The notes under the pieces: generated by a model
The model's input: the letters and a program-made list of their open reading frames with translations, nothing else
Told to the model about the DNA's origin: nothing
Databases searched by the model: none
Position numbers and translations under genes: made by a program
In this document: positions 50,454-60,560 of the stretch, in pieces
How positions within the stretch are numbered: the first letter of the stretch is position 1
How the letters are laid out: each line of letters starts with the position of its first letter
Source of the DNA: Phascolarctos cinereus
Lineage: Eukaryota > Chordata > Mammalia > Diprotodontia > Phascolarctidae
NCBI RefSeq assembly: GCF_002099425.1
Contig: NW_018343990.1
Coordinates: 372,001-436,000 of the forward strand
DNA: 64,000 nt
Reading direction: 5' to 3'

Positions 50454-50609
50454 TTTGGAGTCAGGAAATACCTGAGCTACTTACTAGCTACATAACTGTG
50501 GGAGGAATCACAGAACTTCTCTGAGCCTCGGTTTTCTTATTTGTAAAATGAGTACAATGGTGCCTATAGTACCACCTATATCCAAAGTTTGCTATGAGAA
50601 TCAAATAAT

Positions 50610-50850
50610 CATTATAATAAGAGGAGACACACATTTAACACCTTAAGGTTTGCAAAGCACTTGACATATATCAACGCACTGACATATATCAATCCTCTTG
50701 ATAACTCCATTAGGTAGGGACCACAGTATTATTATCTCTATTTTACCAATGAGGTAAGTTAGACTCAAAATATTTAAATGACTGCCTTTGGTCACACAGT
50801 TGAGTCAAAAATGAGATTCAAGTCCAAGTCTACCTGCCACAAAGTCTATT
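50610..50850 (-). mobile_element. THER1-like CORE-SINE (minus)
   Basis: TAAGGTTTGCAAAGCAC, TTATTATCTCTATTTTACC, TTTGGTCACACAG and CAAGTCTACCTGCC. A ~20-base internal duplication containing TGACATATATCAA occurs at 50661-50693. Confidence 0.7.
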
Positions 50851-50956
50851 AGCCTAAATATAGATATACACACATATATATCTGTGACATGTACATATAG
50901 ACATGCATAAGCCTTAACTTAAATTGAACTGACTTTTAGGATACCATGTGTGTAGA

Positions 50957-51167
50957 AGGAGAGGGGGAAGGAGGGGGAAGGAGGGGGAAGGAGGGGGAAG
51001 GAGGGGGAAGGAGGGGAAGGAGGGGGAAGGAGGGGGAAGGAGGGGGAAGGAGGGGGAAGGAGGGGGAAGGAGGGGGAAGGAGGGGGAAGGAGGGGGAAGG
51101 AGGGGGAAGGAGGGGGAAGGAGGGGGAAGGAGGGGGAAGGAGGGGGAAGGAGGGGGAAGGAGAATGC
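50957..51167. repeat. 10-bp purine minisatellite (GGGGGAAGGA)n
   Basis: About 20 copies of a 10-base all-purine unit in 210 bases, nearly perfect, with one shortened unit near 51011. Runs of G5 at regular spacing could form four-stranded or triplex DNA. The 80-109-codon open frames on both strands are artefacts. Confidence 0.95.
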
Positions 51168-51439
51168 TTTGTAAACCTGAAAGAGATTAATGTCAGCTAG
51201 TATCTCAGATAGACAGTGGAATACATAAAGAGATGCCCTCAGGGTCAAGAAAATTAAGGTTCAGGTCCTGGTTATAGGAACCTAGACACTTCACTTATCT
51301 TCTTGGTCTCCCAGGTACTGAAGACTTTCACTTCTCAGAGAAGGGGCTGATATATGCATTAGTAGAAGGAGTTCCTCACTGGGAGTCCCCAAGACTGAAG
51401 AAACCACTGATATGATCAAGAAAAATAGATTTTTCTCAG

Positions 51440-52100
51440 TTTAAATGTTAATTTCCTTGACTCTTCAATAATATGTATCTGCATTTAAATAGAGAAATAA
51501 AAAAACTGCACCCACTTGGAACGGCAACAAGGTGAATCTTTAATGGGAACTTGTTAGTAATTTTAAAATAAGGAAGTTGATCATATCCATCAGTCCAGGA
51601 AGACCTTTCTTGGAGGTTGTTTGCAAGTGAAAATATTGCCATTAACTTATATGGTTCATCAGAAATTCTCTGAGCACTGAACCACTCAGGGAAGGCTGGA
51701 TTTGGGGCATGGCCTACAGCCAACCTACAGAGAGTCAGCAAGGCTGCCAGCAGGAAAATGATCCCTCTGCTACAAGGGATGCTGACCCCATCCCCTTAAG
51801 GAAGCCCAGTTTTTCTCGGCTCACTGGCAAGTGAGCACCTCTCTGCAGAGCATGAGAAAATATAAATGAGATGATCAGCTCGGCATTCAGAGGAAGGTCA
51901 GTCAGTTAACTAGGAATTAAGGAAATAATTGCATGCCAGAAGCCATACCCTCCAGTCTGCAGCTGCCCTTTACATCCCACCAGTTCAGCTGAGGGGCTCT
52001 GGGATGATTTTATTTTCATTTACTAGTCTCTCCACCTCATCTTAAATCTCCATTTAGACATCTTCTTTCCTTAAGCAAGACAATTACTCACTAGCACATT
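51440..52100. promoter_or_regulatory. Repeat-free block, possible conserved non-coding element
   Basis: Repeat-free, with AATATTGCCATTAAC (51634) and GTTAACTAGGAATTAAGGAAATAATTGCATG (51905-51935, given in parts elsewhere) as AT-rich motif blocks. The word AATTGCATG is octamer-like. Function is inferred only. Confidence 0.3.
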
Positions 52101-52382
52101 TTATTTATAGTGAAATTAAGAAACTGACAGGAACAAGGCTTGAGGTAGTGATATAGTGGTATAGTAGTAGTGGTATAGGCTCATGATCCAGTGGGTCCTT
52201 CTCCCAGAAAGAATGACCCCAAAGGCCAAGTGAGCCATCAGAACAAAGGTCCTGCCCAGCATCATAAAGAAAAAATGTGAGTTTAATGACTTCATCATGG
52301 AGAAGAATGAGAAATCTCACATTTTTGTTTCCTTGGATTTCAAAGGAATCTGCATTCAGGGAGAATATGCTGTAATTCAACC

Positions 52383-52545
52383 TTCACTCAATAAGCCCTT
52401 ATTAAGCTCTTGGTAGGTCCGAGTAGACCCAAGTAGACACAAAAAGATAAAAATCAACAGTCTTGTCCCTCAAAGGGTTTATATTCTATTGGGGGAAAGG
52501 GAAAGAACACAGAAAAATAAATATACAATACTATAGAGGTTACAT
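52383..52545 (-). mobile_element. L2-type 3' end (antisense)
   Basis: ACTCAATAAGCCCTTATTAAG, CTCTTGGTAGG, CACAAAAAGATAAAAATC and CTTGTCCCTCAAAGGG, TTTATATTCTATTGGG. Confidence 0.7.
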
Positions 52546-52582
52546 CCCTCCAATCATTAGCTTACTAAAATGCAGAAGACTT

Positions 52583-52813
52583 TGTTGTTGTTCAGTCATG
52601 TCTGACTCTTCATGACCCTATTTGGGGTTTTCTTGGCAAAGATGCTGGAGTGGTTTGCCATTTCCTTCTCCAGATCATTTTACAGATGAGGAAACTGAGG
52701 CAAATAGCATTAAGTGATTTGCTCATGATCATAGCAAGTAAGTTTTTAAGGAAGATTTGGACTCTGGTCTTTCTGACTCTAGACCTGGCTATGTAATGTG
52801 CTACCTAGCTACA
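52583..52813 (-). mobile_element. MAR1-like SINE with RTE tail (minus)
   Basis: GTTGTTGTTCAGTCATGTC, TTGGGGTTTTCTTGGC, GTGGTTTGCCATTTCC, GGAAACTGAGGCAAATAGC and ACCTAGCTAC. The reversed head is decayed. Confidence 0.8.
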
Positions 52814-52827
52814 GAAGACTAGAGAGC

Positions 52828-53610
52828 CAGAAATCAATCAATCCATAAATATTTAATAATCATCTCATATGTGCCAGGCACTCTGCTAAGTGCTGGGGAT
52901 ACAAAAAAGGCAAAAGACGTTCCCTGCCCTCAAGGAGATTACAATCTAATGGGTAAGACAACATGCAAACAAATCTACATAAAGCAAGCTACATATAGGA
53001 TAAATAGAAAATAATTAAAAGAAGAAGACAATAGAACTAGGAGGGGTTAGGGAAGCCTTCCTGGAGAAGGTGGGGTTTTAGTTGGGACTTAAAGAAAGCC
53101 CGGGAGGTCAGTAGTTGGAAGACAGGGGGGAAAGCATTCCAGGAATGAGGGACAGCCAGAGGAAATGCCTAGAAGCAAGGGGTGGAATGTCATGTTTGTG
53201 TAAACACCAGGAGGCTAGTGTCACTGGATCGAAGAGCATGTGTAGGGGAGTAAGGAACAAAAGATTGGAAAGGCAGGAGAGGGCTAGGTTATAAAGGACT
53301 TTGAATGCCAAATAGAGCATCTTGTATTTGCTCCTGGGGCAACAGGGAGTCACCGAAGATTCTTGAGTAGTGGACTGACAAAATTGGACCTTTGTTTTAG
53401 GAAGTTCACTTTAGTGACTGAATAGAGAATGGATTGGGGTGAGGAGAGACTTGAGGCAGACAGACCCCACCAACAGGCTATTGCAGTAATCTGAGCATGA
53501 GGTGATGAGGGCCTGCACTAAAGTGGTGACAGCGTCAGAGGAGTGAAAGGGATATATTCAAGAGATGTTGCAAAGATCAACTATATAAAGCTGGTAGGGA
53601 GTGGCAAAGA
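52828..53610 (-). mobile_element. Longest L2-type copy (antisense)
   Basis: About 780 bases in clean order: TGTGCCAGGCACTCTGC, CCCTGCCCTCAAGGAG, ATTACAATCTAATGGG, GTTGGGACTTAAAGAAAGCC, AGCATTCCAGGAATGAGGG, GGCTAGTGTCACTGGATC, AAAGGACTTTGAATGCC, GAGTAGTGGACTGAC, GAGAGACTTGAGGCAGAC, CTATTGCAGTAATCTGAG. This copy was the reference for naming the others. Confidence 0.8.
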
Positions 53611-53649
53611 TGGCACTGGCCAGTGCGTATTTTTGGAACCGTATTTTGC

Positions 53650-53945
53650 TTCTCATCCCCTATACCTAGAGAGCTCCAACCTCATCTTGGTCTGCTGAAA
53701 TTTTGGAAGAGCCAACTCAGCTGTGACTTCCTCCAAGAAGTCTTTCTTGATTCCTCCAGGCAATTGCCTTCCAGGAAGCTCTCATAAGCATTTGTACCTC
53801 TCCAAGGCACTTGTACTCTGTGCATTATAGTTGTGTATATAGTAGACAGCTAGATCCATGAGGACAGAGACCATGTCACGAGTCATCTTTGTGTCACTGA
53901 TGCTTATCACACAGTGCTTCAAGGATCAAAGGCATTTTTTTAACG
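53650..53945 (+). mobile_element. L2-type 3' end (plus)
   Basis: CTCAGCTGTGACTTCCTCC, AAGAAGTCTTTCTTGATTCC, CTAGATCCATGAGGACAG and CACACAGTGCTTCAAGG. It faces the preceding antisense copy across about 40 bases. Confidence 0.7.
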
Positions 53946-54359
53946 TTTTGTTATTCTGAACTATATTGGCACCAATAAGCTTGAACACATCCATACAAAA
54001 AAGAACAGAAAAATAGAATTGTACATGGAATCTTAGATACTTAATAATCTGTTCAATTTAATTGACCACCTTGAATGTTTGTAGGCAGATAGTTTTTTAG
54101 TTTGTTTTTTATATTTCAGTAAAATTCCTTAATAAGGCTGGTGTTAGAACAGAAACAATATTTATCGTACAGTCTGATATCATTTTAGGTTTCTCCTCTA
54201 TGTTACTATTAGGTTTCACAGGACATGGTTTGGCCCGTAATATTCCCCAGTGCAAACAGTATCATAATAGGGCTCTGCTGTGCTGGCAAGCCTGAGGTTA
54301 ATTTTTTGAAATGCTCTTTACAAGGGCAAAATCATTTGCCTTGAAAATCTAAGTTATCA
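53946..54359. other. No gene or repeat recognised
   Basis: AT-rich unique-looking stretch. Confidence 0.4.
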
Positions 54360-54475
54360 GAACATTGTGTGTTTGTAACCTTGGGTGAATCACTAAGACT
54401 CTCTAGGCTTTCATTTCCTCATCTGTAAAAATGAAGGGGTTGGACTAGATGACCCTATTGTCCACAAATATTGAA
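54360..54475 (+). mobile_element. MIR tail fragment (plus)
   Basis: TGTAACCTTGGGTGAATC, CCTCATCTGTAAAAATG, GGGGTTGGACTAGATGACC. Confidence 0.7.
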
Positions 54476-54569
54476 GAAGCAAAAAAAAAAAATAACAATA
54501 ATAATTCAACTACATTGAGGTGAACTTTAAAAGTTACAGAGCATCATAAGCAGGCATGGTAAGTAGAGG

Positions 54570-54912
54570 AGGGATCCATAGACATTAAATTCCAACATGA
54601 CCACTATCTAGAAGGCATTATGGTAGGTGGTGGGCATGCAGAGACAAAAATGACATTGCCCTTGCCTTTGAGAAGCTTACATTCTATTAGAAATCTAAGG
54701 AAAGAGAAAATATTCAAAAAGAAGAGGCGACAACAGCATCAAATGTTTCACAGGATCATAGATTTAGAGTGGGGAGGTACCTCAAAGAGCCTATTCCTGT
54801 ACTTTCATTTTATAGAGGCAATAAAGGTTAAGTGACTTGCCCAAGATAACATACATAGTAAGTAGCAAAATCAGGATGTTGAGTCCAGATATTTTCCACT
54901 CTACCATACTAG
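54570..54912 (-). mobile_element. Antisense L2 end then MIR3-like SINE (minus)
   Basis: 54570-54720: GGCATTATGGTAGGTGG, GAGACAAAAATGACATTGCC, TTGAGAAGCTTACATTC. 54752-54912: GGATCATAGATTTAGAG, AAAGGTTAAGTGACTTGCCC, GTTGAGTCCAG, CCACTCTACC. Confidence 0.7.
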
Positions 54913-55244
54913 AGGTCAATAATGAGGCTTGAAAAAAATATCGCTAAGAGTAAAATGTATATAACCTTTGACCCAGGGATTCCAACAGGTGGGAATATGC
55001 CCCAAAGAGGTCAATAACAAAAAAAAAGCCCCCTACAGATGTTAATATTTATACCAGCAATTCTTTGTAACAGCAAAGAGCCGGAAAGAAAATAGAAGGC
55101 CATTAATGGAGTGGCTTAAGAAATAGGGATGCCATCAGTGCTACATCCAGACCAGCCACCATCCGGGGAAGTAGCTCCTGTGAAGAAAAAGCCCATCATT
55201 CCTATCACTACTAACATAGCAGGATAGCCAGATGAATCAGTAAG

Positions 55245-55600
55245 ACACCTCACAATGAGACAGAAGGCAGCATGATCCAGGCAAATCTAGCCACCATTAC
55301 ACTGACTACAATCTCCGCTTAGATCCTGAGGGAGACAGCCCAGGACTCTGAACCCGAGAGCCTTGGGAACAGCAATGCCTATCACCCAGTGCTCCCTGCC
55401 ATCATCCTGGGAACCAACTCCTGCAGCAATGAAGCCTAGCAACTGCTATAGCCACAGATACTAAAGATCCAGAAAATAAAGTTTTTCCAGCCCCAGTCCT
55501 TGGCACTATCAACAGGTTCAACATCAAAAATTGATGTGATTTTACTAGTGGGAATGGCATCAAAGAAGAGGCATTACCATCTGTTCGCCACTATACCCTA
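55245..55600 (+). pseudogene. Processed pseudogene-like fragment of a Y-box cold-shock protein (YBX3-like)
   Basis: YBX3 and its relatives are RNA/DNA-binding proteins with one cold-shock domain. Across different frames this stretch keeps their order: a threonine-rich start near 55295, QDSEP and SLG near 55336, SLATA at 55433-55447, then KV...VLGT (55496-55507), RFN, N..(G)..F...N...KE to about 55570. The family reads KVLATKVLGTVKWFNVRN here. A stop lies at 55532-55534 inside the domain, with frame changes upstream. No intron is seen, which fits a processed copy. The match is by eye and moderate. Confidence 0.5.
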
Positions 55601-55609
55601 AGGACCATG

Positions 55610-55745
55610 GGACCTTTCCATCTGACTTGCAGCTAAAATCTTCCATATGTGTTGTCTCCTTCATTAGGATGTGAGCTCCTGATAGAAAGGACTGTCTTGC
55701 TTTTCTATTTGTATCTCCATTATTTAGCATAGTAGTTAGCACTGA
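55610..55745 (+). mobile_element. L2-type 3' end (plus)
   Basis: GTTGTCTCCTTCATTAGG, ATGTGAGCTCCTGATAG and TTAGCATAGTAGTTAGCAC. It sits downstream of the cold-shock fragment within the insert in the L1-like element. Confidence 0.65.
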
Positions 55746-56210
55746 TTTTTTTTTCATTCTTTTGTTCTTGAACAAATATTACAGGGCTATAGGAAACAAC
55801 ATGATGAACAGAGAATCATGAGAAAATGTATATGGACTGACATGAAATATAAGCAAAATAAGGAAAACAATTTCCACAATGACTACAACGTAAAAGGGAA
55901 AGAACAAAACAATACAGACTAGATGCTGCCAAATTATAATATTTAAACTTGGCCCCCAAAGAAGATATATGAGAAGATACAATTTCCCCTGCTTCTTTAA
56001 AAAAGTCAGGGCTCATGCATGTGAAATACTGCTTATAACATCAAACTTTTCCAATTTATTGATTAACTTTGTTAATTTGTTAATTCCTCTTTTTCATTAT
56101 TTTTTTAATAGTAGATGGCTGCCTGGGAGGGAGTGGAAGCAGAAACACAATGGGAAATTTAGAAGATGTTTAAAAAATGTCAACAGAACCTTCCTTTAAA
56201 AAAATGATTG

Positions 56211-56360
56211 TTTGGGGCAGCTAAGTGGCACAGTGGATAGAGCGCTGGCCTTGGAGTCAGGAGGAACTGAGTTCAAATCTGGCCTCAGACACCTGACGCT
56301 AGCTGTGTGACCCTAGGCAACTCACCCCAACTGCTTCACCAAAAAAAAAAATCATTGTTT
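56211..56360 (+). mobile_element. WSINE-like CORE-SINE with target duplication (plus)
   Basis: Element about 56214-56350, close to consensus (GGCAGCTAAGTGGCACAG, GAACTGAGTTCAAATCTGG, CTGTGTGACCCTAGGC) with an A11 tail. Flanks ATGATTGTTT (56204-56213) and ATCATTGTTT (56351-56360) differ by one base, consistent with a target duplication. Confidence 0.85.
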
Positions 56361-56865
56361 GAGATGGTTATTTCAGTAGGACATAGAGACAGAAGGCAGA
56401 CTGCAAGGGGTTGAGGTTAGAGTTAGTTGTAAGGAGGTGCAAGCACTAAGGGTGAACAGGTTTGAAGGGGAGGAGAGAAATGTATTGGTAGTTGGAATAG
56501 AAGCCGAAAGGGAAGACTTTTAAGTGCGATATGAATGTATTTACAAGCAAAAGGAAAGGAGCCAATGGAAAGGTAAATACTACAGATATGTAGAGGCTAG
56601 AGAGTATGCTGCTAGCTTCAGCAAAGCTCTGGAGGTAGGAGGAGGTTGGACAAAGAACACAGGTGAGGGATTAGCCCTAGCAGGTATTAGGCATCTTCCT
56701 CAAACAAAGCAAAAAGCAGAGAGTGGATGATGATGTTGGGAATTATTTAATGGATAGAAGAGGGAAGCTGAGGGAGCACCTTCCTAGATTCCCTCAATTT
56801 TCACAGTGAAGTAGGAGTTTAGTCATCTGCAGTGAGAGTAATATTTGAGGTTGGAGGCTTGGAGT
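56361..56865. other. Unclassified, possibly an old repeat
   Basis: Repeated purine-leaning words (GGTTGAGGTTAGAGTTAG, GGAGCCAATGGAAAGG, CACAGTGAAGTAGGAG) resemble antisense LINE-derived sequence, but no family was recognised with confidence. Confidence 0.3.
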
Positions 56866-57484
56866 TAAAACCTTAAACTCCCATTGATTCTGTTTTGTGG
56901 CCTTAGCCTGATTGGGCTACCATTGGAAAAATAATGTAACAGGCAGGGCCAAGATGAAAAAAGGATTACATTTCCCAGGATCCCTTCACCCAAAGCTGAA
57001 GGGATGACTGGGGAATAAAGGACTTCATTTCCCCCTGAGGTTTTATGCCTATGACACAGGTTCATTACATCAAGGAGATTAATGTTGGACAAACAAAAGA
57101 TAGACAAGTGACAGTATTTTTATTGGGTTCATGACCATGAGAGAAGGGTGGCATCTAGGAACCCAAAAGCCAGAGTATCCCTCAAGCCCTGTGGAGCAAA
57201 GACATCCTGCCTATTGAAAAATTTGAAGGTGTGAATGGTACCAGAGGCAATAGAAGGTAGGAGATGTTTTAGAAATGGGGGGGGGGGTGACAAGGAAATA
57301 GATAAGAAGCTAGACAGAGATTCTACTCTTCATGGAGATTAAGCCAAGTCCTGAATTTAGAAAAGCCAAGGTCCCACTGCATCCTGGGCCATCATTAGTT
57401 GTGTTGACTTATGTCTTGCCACTGGACTTTAATGACTCTAGAGGGAGTGAGGATGATGACTTTTTCTTTTCTTCCCCCCCCCAA
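56866..57484. other. No gene; TTTCCCAGGATCCC word and G/C runs
   Basis: At about 56968-56987 there is a GATTACATTTCCCAGGATCC word like the ZNF143/SBS motif, followed by a partial inverted echo. Two homopolymer runs, G11 at 57277-57287 and C10 at 57473-57482. Nothing coding. Confidence 0.35.
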
Positions 57485-57604
57485 TAGTATTTTATTTTTT
57501 CTAATTACACGCAAAGATAGTTTTCAACATTCACTTTAATAAGATTTCGAGTTCCAAATTTTTTCTCCCTCCCCCTCCCTAAGATAAACAAGCAGTCTGA
57601 TATA

Positions 57605-57671
<67 letters not shown>

Positions 57672-58088
57672 ATCATATTAAACATATTTCCATAGTAGTC
57701 ATACTGTAAAAGAAGAATCAGAACAAAGGGGAAAACCATGAGAAAGGAAAAAAAAAAAAAGAGAAAACTGTGTGCTTTGATCTGCATTCAGATTCCATAA
57801 TTCTTTTTTCTGGATGTGGATATTATTTTCTATCATGAGTCTTTTGGAATTTTCTTAGATTACTGTATTGCTGAGAAGAGCTAAGTCTGTCAAAATTGGT
57901 CATCACACAATGTTGCTATTACTGTGTACAATGCTCTCCTGGTTCTGCTCACTTCACTCAGCATCAGTCTTTCCAGGTTTTCTGAAATACACCTGCTCAT
58001 CATTTCTCATACCACAGTAGTATTCCATTATATTTACATACCACAACTTGTTCAGCCATTCCCCAATCAATGGGCAGAGGCTGATGAT
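57485..58088 (-). mobile_element. Marsupial L1-like 3' region (minus) with TA array
   Basis: Reverse form: TCTAATTACACGC, TTTTCAACATTCACTTTAAT, GAGTTCCAAATTTTTTCTCC, TTTGATCTGCATTCAGATTCC, CAATGCTCTCCTGGTTCTGC, CATTTCTCATACCACAG and CCATTCCCCAATCAATGGGC. A pure TA array occupies about 57609-57662 within it. Confidence 0.7.
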
Positions 58089-58186
58089 TTTTTGAAGCTC
58101 TGCCTCATTTAAATCCAAATTATTCACAAATCAAGACATCATCCTTGTGTATCATTTCCTCTTGACAATGAAGGACTAACAACAAT
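58089..58186 (+). mobile_element. RTE-type 3' end fragment (plus)
   Basis: CTCTGCCTCATTTAAATCC, TCAAGACATCATCC and TTTCCTCTTGACAATGAAGG, ACTAACAACAATAA end like the LINE at 39390 (CCTCTTCGAGGACAAAGG). Short but suggestive. Confidence 0.5.
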
Positions 58187-58370
58187 AAGCCAAATTGAAG
58201 CAGCTGGGTGGCACAGTGGATAAAGCACTGGCCCTGGAGTCAGGAGGACCTGAGTTCAAATCCAGCCTCGGACACTTAATCACCAGCTGTGTGACTCTGG
58301 GCAAGTCACTTAACCCCATTGCTTTGCCTAGCCCAAAATAATAATAATAATAATTATAATAAACCAAATC
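58187..58370 (+). mobile_element. WSINE-like CORE-SINE with target duplication (plus)
   Basis: Element about 58199-58355: CAGCTGGGTGGCACAGTGG, GACCTGAGTTCAAATCCAGCC, CTGTGTGACTCTGGGC, with an AATAAT-type tail. Flanking ATAAGCCAAAT (58186 onward) and ATAAACCAAAT (58359 onward) look like a target duplication with one change. Confidence 0.85.
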
Positions 58371-59427
58371 AAGACCAATAGAGTAGTAGAATCAGGCAGC
58401 TGAAACTTTGCCTTTGCCTTATCAGAATTATAGAGAATTGGATAAACTTGTTTTTCTCATATTACTCTGGGAAGAAAGTGATTGAGATTATTTAGGAATG
58501 TTGCTGAAATTGGTTTCTGCTGCTTTACTATTTATTTCTATCCCAATTAAATGTGTTACTATTTCAATGCTGTTCCTTATCTGGGTCTGTTAGCATAATT
58601 AACAACTGAAGACTTAGACTGAGTTGACTTCAGAAGTTGCTAGTAAGCAAAGAGAGCCAGTGGTAAATTGTCACTTAAAATCCCCAAAATTTAAGCCCAA
58701 GTCTGTGAAGGTGCAGAACTGGATGGGCCCCCACTAAATCTGTAGTCTCCAAGAACTAATGTGGTCATGTTCCAAATATCCACTGAGAATCATAAAACCC
58801 TTGAAGATGAATCCTAGTTAAGACCTTCTAACTCTGTGACTGTGTTCAATGACCCTTGACAATAAGGACACTTGAAATTCAAACCTTCAATCTATGTTCT
58901 TTAGGTCTCTGTTAACTGTCAATGTTATTGTAGAAAATTCTATAATGAGTAAGCTCACCTAGATAGCAGAGACATTAAGAATTTTGAGGTGTTTCTGCAC
59001 CTATTTCATATTCCTTACTTTAATTTTCTCTAAGTAACTCAAAGTTTTACTTTAAATATAAAATATTAAGTCAACTATATTTTTTAGCTTCAACCATTTT
59101 TCCACCTTTTAAAAACCTTGTTCTGAAATCCCAACCCAGCCTGATAAAATTTCAGATATTCGATCTGAGTCTTGACCTGAAAGGTGACTTCCACCTCTAA
59201 ATCTACAGTCCTTCTGATTTTGAAAAATATCTATTCTGTCCAGCTAGATTTATAACGTTTCAGTCTCTAATTATTACTTCTGAGCAAAGATAAAACAGAG
59301 GAAGTAAGAGGATAGTTAGATAGTGAAGTGGGTCACCAAGGGAGACTGAAGAATTCCCTCTCAGAGATTTGCCAAGCCAATCTACATACTGCTTTCTACT
59401 GCCTTCTCTCATTCTCCCTCTACTGTT
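58371..59427. other. Unique DNA
   Basis: About 1 kb without clear repeats. 58490-58620 contains TTAGGAATGTTGC and GTTAGCATAATTAAC and could be conserved. No open frame of note. Confidence 0.35.
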
Positions 59428-59490
59428 CATTGAATTATGAAATATTATATCTAGAAGAAACCTCAGTGCTCATTTAATCCAAAAGGTTCT
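59428..59490 (-). mobile_element. MIR3-like scrap (minus)
   Basis: AATATTATATCTAGAAG, AAACCTCAGTGCTCATTTAATCC: the start of a reversed MIR3-like SINE. Confidence 0.45.
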
Positions 59491-59689
59491 AAGATCAACA
59501 TAACGGATATGGTGACATGGTTCTGAAGTTTTGTCGAATTTCACATTATAATTTTCCATAAAATAAGTTATTCATATTGCAGCCCTACACACACAGAGAG
59601 GAATAAATAAAATGTAAATTACTTCTCATAATCTAAATTGTCTACCTGGTTGTATCCCTGTTGATGGAATGCTTTCTGATCCATTTCCC

Positions 59690-60480
59690 CTCACAAAAAA
59701 GGGCTCAGACTAGGTCTGTTAAAGTCTAATTTAGCCTGAGATCAAGGTGATGTGGTGATGGGGCTGCTTCCCCACTCCACATTGACTGTGCCTACTAGGT
59801 GGTATAAAAGCACATAAATATTGAAATCGTAGCATGGTATGGCTGATGTCCTTTGATTCTTGCGTAAACTGGATTTAAGTAAGGCAAAGTTGCAAAAGTT
59901 GTCAGCCTCATTTTCTCCTCCTGAGTCATCACAGTCCAGTGGCAGTACAGAATCAAGATGGCTGGTGATGGCTCAAGATGCAGTGGATGACCTTGGCACC
60001 TTCAATGTCTAACCAAGCTCTAAGTACTCCGTAGTGCCTGCTTCAACTGCCTTTATGGACATTGGAACAAAAGTTCTCATCCACCCATTCCACAAGAGGA
60101 AGTCTTCACATGCTTGGGGTAGACACCCCCCTAACTCACCAACAGGTTTGAGGCCCCTCAGTTACACTGCCAAAATGATTTACCAGGGTGTGTCTGCTGC
60201 GCATGCTACAGCTTCTTGGAGTCACAGGTGAAATTTAGGTGGAACAGGTGGACATTAAAGGTGGAAAGCAGCCCTGAAAAGGGTTCAGCAGCCTTCACAT
60301 CAGAAGTACTAGTCTTCCCTGAACACACCCTACACTCCAGTAGCATCAACAGGACTTAATAACTTAATAAGCCATTGGATGTGATTTGAAGGTATAGAAA
60401 GAATCAAAGATAGCACCGAAGTGTCAAACAAAAGGTACTAGGCAAGGGTCGCTGAGAGAAACAGATAAAAATCTCTTCTG
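59690..60480. other. Unclassified 0.8-kb block, possibly RTE-related repeat
   Basis: Words such as GTTGTCAGCCTCATTTTC, TGAGTCATCACAGTCC, AGTGGCAGTAC, GGCTGGTGATGGC, GCTTGGGGTAGACACCCCC and GAAAAGGGTTCAGCAGCC look like a decayed transposon, probably linked to RTE-type elements. This is recall without proof. The 65-codon frame at 60034-60231 lies inside it. Confidence 0.3.
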
Positions 60481-60484
60481 GCCA

Positions 60485-60560
60485 ATTAGGTAGTCAATAA
60501 GTATTTATTAAGCTCCTACTATGTCTCAGGCACTGTGCTAAGTGTTGGGAATAGGGGGAA
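60485..60560 (-). mobile_element. L2-type 3' end (antisense)
   Basis: GTCAATAAGTATTTATTAAGC, CTACTATGTCTCAGGC, ACTGTGCTAAGTGTTGGG. Confidence 0.75.

Larger units (their letters stand above)
50185..50607 (+). mobile_element. Old THER1-like SINE (plus), split by a young SINE
   Basis: Left part 50185-50215 (AATGAGGTGTAATGG). Right part 50441-50607 (GGAGTCAGGAAATACCTGAGC, TAACTGTGGGAGG, TATTTGTAAAATGAG, TGAGAATCAAATAATC). The younger SINE lies between them. Confidence 0.7.
54945..56210 (+). mobile_element. Marsupial L1-like 3' region (plus), carrying an insert
   Basis: Left part 54945-55130: TTTGACCCAGGGATTCC, GAATATGCCCCAAAGAG, AATATTTATACCAGC, TTGTAACAGCAAAG. Right part from about 55766: TACAGGGCTATAGGAAAC, GTATATGGACTGACATG, ACTTGGCCCCCAAAGAAG, then GGGAGGGAGTGG and AATGGGAAATTTAG to 56210. 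The insert 55131-55765 interrupts it. Confidence 0.6.

Noticed and set aside
50199-50524. Lysine/glutamate/arginine-rich open frames
   Set aside because: They combine a SINE and its AAAAG tail.
50919-51248. 109-codon proline/serine-rich and glycine/glutamate-rich open frames
   Set aside because: They are translations of the 10-bp purine minisatellite.
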